A DNA stretch of 46,859 nt from Streptomyces sp. BR123 (GTDB lineage Bacteria > Actinomycetota > Actinomycetes > Streptomycetales > Streptomycetaceae), in the NCBI RefSeq assembly GCF_013401435.1, contig NZ_JACBGN010000023.1, forward strand, positions 1 through 46,859, in the 5' to 3' direction. The notes below the pieces were generated by a model, which saw nothing but the letters and a program-made list of their open reading frames with translations, had not been told where the DNA came from and did not search any database. Positions within the stretch are counted from its first letter, which is position 1, and every line of letters begins with the position of its first letter. Positions 41,393 to 46,859 of the stretch are shown one piece after another. The translations under genes were made by a program, and so were the position numbers.

Positions 41393-42123
41393 GGCTGGCT
41401 GTCTCCCTCGGTGGCCGTCGCTGGTCGCCTCACTCTAGTCGCACGCCGGTAGCGCACCCAGGCGTGCACGAAGCCGAGGGAGAAGCCCACCAGGTGCGCC
41501 AGGTACGCCACCCCGGGGCCGCTGCCCGCCCGGTGCGCCGCCACCCACTGCAGGCCGAACCAGAACAGCAGCACCAGCCACGCGGGGAACCGCAGCGGCA
41601 GGAAGAACAGGAACGGGAACAGGCTCGTCACCCGGGCCCGCGGGAACAGGTACAGGAACGCGCCCAGTACCGCCGAGATCGCTCCGGACGCCCCGACGAG
41701 CGTCTCCCCGGAGGAGGCGTTGGCCGCCGCGTACGCCGCCAGCGCGAGGTAGCCCGTGCACACGTAGAAGCAGAGGAAGGCCGCGCGGCCCATCCGCTCC
41801 TCCGCCATCGCCCCGAAGACGTGGAGGAAGAGCAGGTTGCCGAGCAGGTGCAGCCAGCTGCCGTGGACGAACAGGGCGGTCAGCGGCGTCAGCAGCGCCC
41901 GCGCGGACCCCCCGAAGAGCTCGGCCGGGACCACCCCCCAGTGCCGGAAGTACGCGGTCCCCGTCTCCAGCAGCCGCTCGCCGGTTCCGTACGCCGGGTT
42001 CAGGCCGGAGGCCGGACCGAGCAGGAACACCGCGCAGCAGGCGGCGATCAGCGCGTGGGTGACCACCGGACCCCGGGCGGCCTCGCGCACGGCGCGCCAC
42101 TTTACGATCATGCGATTGAGCAT
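41389..42123 (-). CDS. Rhomboid-family intramembrane serine protease
   Basis: The 244-residue protein has six or seven membrane helices and the active rhomboid set: HGSWLHLLGNLLFLHVFG (oxyanion His/Asn), GASGAISAVLG (catalytic Ser146) and YLAHLVGFSLGF (catalytic His210). It cuts membrane proteins near or inside the bilayer. Unlike the rhomboid-like protein at 4469-5209, all catalytic residues are present. Its gene is coupled to the AsnC-type gene downstream through an ATGA overlap. Confidence 0.94.
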   Translation of the reverse strand: MLNRMIVKWRAVREAARGPVVTHALIAACCAVFLLGPASGLNPAYGTGERLLETGTAYFRHWGVVPAELFGGSARALLTPLTALFVHGSWLHLLGNLLFLHVFGAMAEERMGRAAFLCFYVCTGYLALAAYAAANASSGETLVGASGAISAVLGAFLYLFPRARVTSLFPFLFFLPLRFPAWLVLLFWFGLQWVAAHRAGSGPGVAYLAHLVGFSLGFVHAWVRYRRATRVRRPATATEGDSQP

Positions 42124-42238
42124 GACCCGACCGGCCCCTTCCCACGCCTCGGCAGGCCGTAGGGTTACGTGCTGCGGTCCGCCGATTCCTGCAGACGGCG
42201 GCTTTAATTGAAAGAGCTACGAAGGAGAGTGCGGCCCG

Positions 42239-42478
42239 ATGACGGTTCCCCTGCCGACCGACAGCACCCGGTGGCGCTGCACCCTGTGCGGCAACCTCAC
42301 GCGTTTCGACGTCACTCGTTCGTCGAAGGTCGTGGAGTACGTCCACCTGGACCTTGCCGGGGAGCCCAAGGTCGAGGAGCGTGAGGTGGTCAGTGAGACC
42401 ATCGAGTCGGTCCGCTGCCGCTGGTGCAACGCAGTGGACCGGATCGAACTTGTGGCCAGGCCGGGCGCGGACTCCTGA
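42239..42478 (+). CDS. Small zinc-ribbon protein (79 aa)
   Basis: The ATG at 42239 is preceded by GAAGGAGAG, an excellent ribosome site. Two CxxC pairs, RCTLCGN (Cys14, Cys17) and VRCRWCNA (Cys60, Cys63), form a treble-clef or zinc-ribbon site around a beta-rich, acidic middle. This is a conserved streptomycete hypothetical protein; nucleic-acid or protein binding is plausible. It is 55 bases upstream of the NYN-domain gene on the same strand, so co-transcription is likely. Confidence 0.85.
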   Translation: MTVPLPTDSTRWRCTLCGNLTRFDVTRSSKVVEYVHLDLAGEPKVEEREVVSETIESVRCRWCNAVDRIELVARPGADS

Positions 42479-42500
42479 AGGAGCCGCGCCCCAGCGAGAA

Positions 42501-42520
42501 GAACACGGTAGAACACGGTA
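42501..42520. repeat. 10-base direct duplication before the NYN gene
   Basis: GAACACGGTA is present twice in tandem, 14 bases upstream of the GTG of the NYN gene. It may be a slippage duplication; it increases the distance between the zinc-ribbon gene and the ribosome site (AGGGGTGACGG) of the next gene. Confidence 0.8.
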
Positions 42521-42533
42521 GGGGTGACGGATT

Positions 42534-43895
42534 GTGGAGCCAGGAAGCGGCGCTGACCCGGCCGATGCGGCCGGCGACGCCGCCGAGGCGCTCGACCGCC
42601 CGCTGCCGGAGGGTGTGCGGCGCCGGGTCGTCGCGCTCGTCTCGGACGCCTTCGGCGCACTGACGGTCGCGGACCTCCCGGGACAGCTGCGCCAGTACGC
42701 CCGGTTCACCCCGAGTCGGCGCGCCAAGTTCGCGGGCAACGCCATGGCCGCTGCGGTGGAGACGGACGCCGTCTTCCGCGGGCGCGTCGCCGACAAGGTG
42801 CGCGAGGCCCAGGCGGAGCTGGCCGGGGCGCTGGAGTCCGGCGCCCCGCCCGCGGCCGCCGACCCGCTGGACGTGGCCGCCGCCGCGTACATCCTGCGGC
42901 CGGCGGGCTGGGTGAAGCTGGTGGCCGCCGCGGGCGAGGAGGCGCAGCGCGCCGACGCCGAGCGGGCGGACGAGGAGGCCCGGCGGGAAGTGGACCGGCT
43001 CCGCGAGGAGCTGGCCCACCTACGGGACCTGCAGCGGCACGGCGGCGAACAGGTGCGCGGCGAGCTGGAGGCGGCCCGGAAGGAAGCCGAATCGCTTCAG
43101 CGCAAGCTGCGCAGCGCCCTGAGCGACATCAAGCGGGGCGAGGCGGCCCTGCGCAAGCTCACCGCCGAGATCGAGGGCATCCGTGCCGAGGCGGCCGCGC
43201 AGGTGGCGTCCGCCGAGAGCGAGACGCGTCGGCTCAAGTCCCGTCTGGCGGAGGCCGAGGCGGCACTGGAGACCTCCCGCCGGGCCACCCGCGAAGGCCG
43301 CAGCGTCGAGGACATGCGGCTGCGGCTGCTGCTGGACACCGTGCTGGACGCGGCCCAGGGGCTGCGCCGGGAGCTGGCGCTGCCGCCGGTTTCGATGCGG
43401 CCCGCGGAGACCGTGGACGCGGTGGAGCCCGGCCGGATGAGCCCGAAGGACATCGCGGCGCGGGCGCTGTCGGAGACCGACCCGGCACTGCTGGACCAGC
43501 TGCTGGCACTGCCCCAGGTGCACCTGGTCGTCGACGGCTACAACGTGACCAAGACCGGCTATCCGACGATGCCGCTGGAGAAGCAGCGGCTGCGGCTGCT
43601 GGGCGGGCTGTCGATGCTGGCCGCCCAGACCGGTGCGGAGACGACCTGCGTCTTCGACGGGGCGGAGCTGGCCGCGCCGGTGCTCCTCGCGCCGCCGCGC
43701 GGGGTGCGGGTGCTGTTCTCCAAGCCGGGTGTCACGGCGGACGAGCTGATCCGCCAGCTGGTGCGCGCGGAGCCGCCGGGCCGGCCGGTGGTCGTCGTCT
43801 CGACGGACCGCGAGGTGGCCGACGGCGTGGCGAAGGTCGGAGCCCGGCCCGTGACGTCCGCTTTGCTCCTGAAGCGGCTTTCGCGCGTTTCCTAA
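42534..43895 (+). CDS. Coiled-coil NYN-domain (YacP-like) RNA-binding/nuclease protein
   Basis: A GTG start gives 453 residues. The N-terminal domain (about 20-120) is helical and Ala-rich. Residues 135-260 form a long coiled coil (EEARREVDRLREELAHLRDL, RKEAESLQRKLRSALSDIKR). The C-terminal NYN/YacP domain has VHLVVDGYNVTKTGYPTMPL with the first metal-binding Asp, TTCVFDGAEL and VVVVSTDREVADGVAKVGA. This is a PIN-like fold, expected to cut structured RNA with Mg. It is a known actinobacterial architecture of uncertain target. A hairpin with a T-run follows. Confidence 0.9.
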   Translation: MEPGSGADPADAAGDAAEALDRPLPEGVRRRVVALVSDAFGALTVADLPGQLRQYARFTPSRRAKFAGNAMAAAVETDAVFRGRVADKVREAQAELAGALESGAPPAAADPLDVAAAAYILRPAGWVKLVAAAGEEAQRADAERADEEARREVDRLREELAHLRDLQRHGGEQVRGELEAARKEAESLQRKLRSALSDIKRGEAALRKLTAEIEGIRAEAAAQVASAESETRRLKSRLAEAEAALETSRRATREGRSVEDMRLRLLLDTVLDAAQGLRRELALPPVSMRPAETVDAVEPGRMSPKDIAARALSETDPALLDQLLALPQVHLVVDGYNVTKTGYPTMPLEKQRLRLLGGLSMLAAQTGAETTCVFDGAELAAPVLLAPPRGVRVLFSKPGVTADELIRQLVRAEPPGRPVVVVSTDREVADGVAKVGARPVTSALLLKRLSRVS

Positions 43896-43980
43896 CTCCT
43901 CGACGTAATGCCCGATTTCATCGGGGCGTCGGGGAACCTACCGTCAACTCGTCGGCACACAGCGTGCAGTGAAGGTAAAG

Positions 43981-44006
43981 AACCTGGTCGGGGGCCGGGT
44001 TTTTTT
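43981..44006 (+). terminator. Intrinsic terminator with T-run
   Basis: Stem AACCTGG (43981-43987) with CCGGGTT (43995-44001), one G-T wobble, a TCGGGGG loop, and continuing T residues to 44006. A run of seven T is rare in this DNA. It lies 86 bases after the NYN gene stop. Confidence 0.75.
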
Positions 44007-44013
44007 CCGCGGG

Positions 44014-44056
44014 GGTTTGAAGTGATCACACGGGGTCACTAGGGTCTGCTCAAACC
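44014..44056 (+). promoter_or_regulatory. Vegetative-type promoter with nested inverted repeats
   Basis: TTGAAG (44017-44022) and TAGGGT (44040-44045) are 17 bases apart and match the Streptomyces HrdB pattern. Two nested inverted repeats overlap it: GGTTTGA (44014-44020)/TCAAACC (44050-44056) and AGTGA (44021-44025)/TCACT (44036-44040). The expected transcript begins near 44052 and has a leader of about 113 bases before the first NlpC/P60 gene. The symmetry suggests a regulator site on the promoter. Confidence 0.7.
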
Positions 44057-44164
44057 TTCGTGCGGTAGATCACTCATTCGGGGTGTCGGCGGAGGTGTCG
44101 CCGGCCCGTGCGCGCCTGACGCGCCCCCCTTCCCCCGGCGGTGCGAAGCAAAGGAGCCCGGCTC

Positions 44165-45190
44165 GTGGCGTCCCACCGTCGACCCAAGCAGCCGGGCCGC
44201 GCACGGGTGACCGTGCTCACCGCCACGGCCGCCGCAGCCGTCGCCCTCTCCGCGCACAGCGCCTCCGCCGCGCCGGGCCAGCCGGGCAAGGACGAGGTCA
44301 AGGCCAAGGTCGACGCCCTCTACGAGGAGGCGGAACACGCCACCGAGAAGGCCAACCAGGCAAAGGAGCGCCAGGAGAAGCTGGAGAAGGAGATAGGCCT
44401 GCTCCAGGACCAGGTCGCCCGCGGCCAGGAGGAGCTCAACCAGCTCCGCTCCACACTCGGTTCGATGGCCAGCGCCCAGTACCGCACCGGCGGCATGGAC
44501 CAGTCCGTCGCCCTCTTCCTCTCCGGCGACCCCGAGACCTACCTCGACAAGGCCTCCACCCTCCAGCAGCTGACGGGCAGGCAGGTCGAGGCGGTCCAGA
44601 AGATCCAGGCCAAGCAGCGCAGCCTCGCGCAGCAGCGCCAGGAGGCCGCCGGCAAGCTCGCCGACCTCGACGCCACCCGCAAGGAACTCGGCGAGAAGAA
44701 GAAGGCCTCGCAGGGCAAGCTCGCCGAGGCCCAGTCCCTCCTCAACACCCTGACCGCGCAGGAGCGACAGCAGCTCAAGGACGAGGACAGCCGCGCCAGC
44801 CGGAGCGAGGCCGCCCGCGCCGACCTCGGCAGCGTCAAGGCCTCAGGCCGGGCCGGCGCCGCCCTGGAGGCCGCCAAGACCAAGTTGGGCTACGCGTACG
44901 TCTCCGGCGCCACCGGCCCCAGCGCCTACGACTGCTCCGGCCTGACGCAGTGGGCGTACAAGCAGGCGGGCGTCAGCATCTCCCGGACCACCTACACCCA
45001 GGTCAACGACGGCACCCGGATCGGCCGAAGCCAACTCCAGCCCGGCGACCTGGTGTTCTTCTACTCCGACCTGCACCACGTCGGCCTGTACGCGGGCAAC
45101 GGGACGGTGCTGCACGCCTCGAACCCGCGCGGCGGCGTCAAGTACGAGTCGATCAACAACATGCCGTTCCAGTTCGGCGTACGCGTCTGA
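44165..45190 (+). CDS. NlpC/P60 peptidoglycan endopeptidase (first paralog)
   Basis: I choose the GTG at 44165 (VASHRRPKQPGRARV), with AAGGAG eight to ten bases upstream, giving 341 residues. A signal peptide ends near SASA-APGQ, about residue 39. A coiled coil (50-220) then carries KERQEKLEKEIGLLQDQ and SAQYRTGGMDQSVALFLSG. The C-terminal NlpC/P60 domain has nucleophile Cys257 in YDCSGLTQWAYKQAG and catalytic His in DLHHVGLYAG. It is a secreted D,L-endopeptidase of the RipA/CwlO type that cuts stem peptides, with the coiled coil as regulator. A promoter with inverted repeats precedes it. The next gene is a diverged paralog. Confidence 0.94.
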   Translation: MASHRRPKQPGRARVTVLTATAAAAVALSAHSASAAPGQPGKDEVKAKVDALYEEAEHATEKANQAKERQEKLEKEIGLLQDQVARGQEELNQLRSTLGSMASAQYRTGGMDQSVALFLSGDPETYLDKASTLQQLTGRQVEAVQKIQAKQRSLAQQRQEAAGKLADLDATRKELGEKKKASQGKLAEAQSLLNTLTAQERQQLKDEDSRASRSEAARADLGSVKASGRAGAALEAAKTKLGYAYVSGATGPSAYDCSGLTQWAYKQAGVSISRTTYTQVNDGTRIGRSQLQPGDLVFFYSDLHHVGLYAGNGTVLHASNPRGGVKYESINNMPFQFGVRV

Positions 45191-45422
45191 CCGCGGCCCG
45201 AAACCGTCCGACACCGCCCATCCGGGCGAATTGCGCCGCCGCGATCTGACCCCGTGCCCCGCCGATGACCTGCGTCTGAGGCGGGGCTCCGGCATGTGCG
45301 GCCCGCGACGGACGTTGGCCGGCGGGTAGCCGCGCGGCTACTGTCTGCCAGCGCGGAACCCGGCACACGGCCGTCCACGGGGGACGGACCCGGTCCCGCG
45401 CAGCGGAAGGGAGCGGCTCCGC

Positions 45423-46478
45423 ATGGCGTCCCACCGCCGGTCCGAACCCGGCAGCCTCGACCGGAACACCAAGGTCGGCATGCTGACCGCGGCCGCCGCG
45501 GCGGCCACCGCCGCCGCCATCACCGTCGTGCCCGCCACCGCCGCCCCCGCCCTGCCGAAGGAGCCCTCGGCGACCGTCCGGGCCCAGGTCGACCGGCTCT
45601 TCGAGGAAGCCGAACGCGCCACCGAACGCTTCAACGAGGCGGGGGAGCGTGCCGACCGGCTCCGCGCCGACGTCGGCCGCGCCCGGGACCGGCTCGCCCG
45701 CGCCCAGGACCGCATCAACACCATGCGCGGCCTCCTCGGCGCCTTCGCCGGAGCCCAGTACCGCTCCGGCGGCATCGATCCCGCCGTCGAACTGATGCTG
45801 TCCGAGGACCCCGACGACTACCTCGACAAGGCCGCCACCCTCGGCCGGCTCACCGACCACCAGGCCCGGCAGCTCGACGAACTGCGCAAAGAGCAGCGGA
45901 GACTGGGCCAGGAGCGCAGCGAGGCCGCGCGGAAACTCGTCGAACTGGAGGCCGTACGGGCCGACGCGGCCCGGGAGAAGAGCGTCGTCACGACGAAGCT
46001 CGCCGCGGCCCGGCGGCTGCTGAACGAGATGTCCGCGCAGGACCGGGCCGACTTCGAACGGGCCTCCCGCACCGGCGACCGCGACGGCGCGCTGCCCGAC
46101 CCGCCCGCCGACGGCTCGTTCGGCCCCGCCTCGGGCCGCGCCGCGGCGGCCGTCCGGGCCGCCCGCTCCGCCGTGGGCAGGCCGTACATCTGGGGCGCCA
46201 CGGGCCCCTCCGGCTTCGACTGCTCCGGGCTGATGGTCTGGTCGTACCGGCAGGCGGGCGTCTCCCTGCCGCGCACCTCGCAGGCCCAGCGGTACGCGGG
46301 CCGGCGGGTCCCGCTGTCCGAGGCCCGGCCGGGGGACCTGGTGACCTACCGCTCCGACGCCAGCCACGTCGGCATGTACGTCGGCAACGGCCAGGTGGTC
46401 CACGCCCCGCACCCGGGTGCCCGGGTCCGCTACGACCCCGTCGGCATGATGCCGGTGGCCTCCGTCACCCGTCCCTGA
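45423..46478 (+). CDS. NlpC/P60 peptidoglycan endopeptidase (second paralog)
   Basis: The ATG at 45423 (MASHRRSEPGSLDRN), after GGAAGGGAG, gives 351 residues. It has the same layout as its neighbour: signal peptide ending near PATAAPA, a coiled coil (VDRLFEEAERATERFNEAGE, GAQYRSGGIDPAVELMLSED) and a C-terminal NlpC/P60 domain with Cys267 in FDCSGLMVWSYRQAG and His in ASHVGMYVGN. The coiled coil has more Arg and fewer Lys than the first paralog. The tandem pair points to an old duplication. The 232-base gap before it has no clear terminator, so both may be partly co-transcribed. Nothing else is seen in that gap or in 46479-46680. Confidence 0.93.
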   Translation: MASHRRSEPGSLDRNTKVGMLTAAAAAATAAAITVVPATAAPALPKEPSATVRAQVDRLFEEAERATERFNEAGERADRLRADVGRARDRLARAQDRINTMRGLLGAFAGAQYRSGGIDPAVELMLSEDPDDYLDKAATLGRLTDHQARQLDELRKEQRRLGQERSEAARKLVELEAVRADAAREKSVVTTKLAAARRLLNEMSAQDRADFERASRTGDRDGALPDPPADGSFGPASGRAAAAVRAARSAVGRPYIWGATGPSGFDCSGLMVWSYRQAGVSLPRTSQAQRYAGRRVPLSEARPGDLVTYRSDASHVGMYVGNGQVVHAPHPGARVRYDPVGMMPVASVTRP

Positions 46479-46680
46479 GCGGAGCCCCGGCCGGCGCTCC
46501 GACCGGAAGGGTGCACCGCCCTCACCGCGCTCCGCCGGCTACCGCCGGGCGGTGCCCCCGGGTGCGGCACCTCGCCGCGTTGTCGGACCGTGCGAGTGCG
46601 CCGCGCAAGGGCTGAGGCCCTCCGCCTCGCGCCGTACCGCACCGGACGCCGCGAGCCGGCAGACCCTTCCGGCCAGCGCA

Positions 46681-46859
46681 CTAGGCAGTGTCTGACAAAT
46701 GATCATCTGGCTGGTTCGCGGAGCCAGAGGACCAGCGAGGCCAGCACGACTCCGGCGCGGTAGCGGTCGGCGAGCTTGTCGTACCTGGTCGCGATCGCGC
46801 GGAACTGCTTGAGTCGTGCGAAGCATCGCTCGACCACGTTGCGGTCGCGGTAGGCCTCC
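46681..46859 (-). mobile_element. End of an IS5-family insertion sequence (rest outside window)
   Basis: The end begins at CTAG (46681-46684), consistent with the short target duplication of IS5-type elements. It continues with a terminal inverted repeat beginning GGCAGTGTCTGACAAATG. The transposase tail follows directly. The other end and the full transposase lie to the right of the window. Confidence 0.8.
46703..46858 (-). CDS. IS5-family transposase, C-terminal fragment
   Basis: Read from the right edge, the frame gives EAYRDRNVVERCFARLKQFR, then AIATRYDKLADRYRAGVVLA and a WLREPAR ending at TGA (46703-46705). The YRDRNVVERxFxRLKxFRxIATRYDK block is the conserved C-terminal part of DDE transposases of the IS5 group, holding the last catalytic Glu (VVER). 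About 52 codons are visible; no frameshift is seen in this part. Confidence 0.9.
   Translation of the reverse strand, partial: EAYRDRNVVERCFARLKQFRAIATRYDKLADRYRAGVVLASLVLWLREPAR

Noticed and set aside
43896..44164. Cyclic-di-AMP (ydaO-type) riboswitch before the NlpC/P60 gene
   Set aside because: Such riboswitches precede some Streptomyces cell-wall hydrolase genes, but the conserved blocks are not present here; a terminator and a promoter explain the region better.

Overview
The window is chromosomal DNA from a high-GC actinobacterium, almost certainly Streptomyces or a close relative. The base composition is very GC-rich, codon third positions are nearly all G or C, GTG starts are frequent, stop/start overlaps (GTGA, ATGA, TTGA) are common, and the gene families are typical of the genus (PspA/PspAA, DUF3043, bcc-aa3 respiratory genes, a SAM-IV type riboswitch). 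Most genes are conserved core genes. Accessory signs are few: an IS5-type transposase fragment at the right edge, a decayed XRE regulator, a hairpin pair resembling an IS200/IS605 relic, and a few poorly conserved genes.

Left part (1-11 kb): the tail of what looks like a polysaccharide locus (membrane protein, spherulin-4-like protein, GH114 lipoprotein). A minus-strand block follows: an MprF-like DUF2156 synthetase/flippase gene, a rhomboid-like gene coupled to it, and a histidine kinase. Upstream on the same strand are cobT and a metallo-beta-lactamase-like/CobU fusion gene. Next come a 70-residue protein, a methyltransferase and a DUF3043 membrane protein.

Middle (12-28 kb): pspA-pspAA (envelope stress), a membrane protein preceded by tandem 14-base repeats, cobS, a NarL-type response regulator with no adjacent kinase, a large RND efflux pump, quinolinate synthase (nadA) divergent from an ErpA-type Fe-S carrier, an XRE pseudogene divergent from an HD hydrolase, an anchored secreted protein, a PfkB sugar/nucleoside kinase, and a cysteine desulfurase-TusA fusion.

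Respiratory core (28-38 kb): ctaC-ctaD-ctaF, a strong terminator, an L,D-transpeptidase lipoprotein, a degenerate receiver protein, then ctaE-qcrC-qcrA-qcrB. Together these encode the cytochrome bcc-aa3 supercomplex, which oxidises menaquinol and reduces oxygen. The start of ctaE lies inside a perfect palindrome that also contains a -10-like hexamer.

Right part (38-46.9 kb): trpD, a SAM-IV riboswitch leader with a six-codon mini-ORF before a class V aminotransferase, a stand-alone AsnC-type ligand domain overlapping a rhomboid protease gene, a zinc-ribbon protein, a coiled-coil/NYN nuclease-like protein, two paralogous NlpC/P60 cell-wall hydrolases, and the truncated IS. No rRNA, tRNA or CRISPR array was recognised. 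I found no convincing new multi-gene system. The most unusual signals are regulatory or structural: the ctaE start palindrome, the 7.15-7.31 kb hairpin pair, the riboswitch/mini-ORF leader, the tandem repeats near 14.05 kb, and the promoter-overlapping inverted repeats near 44.03 kb.
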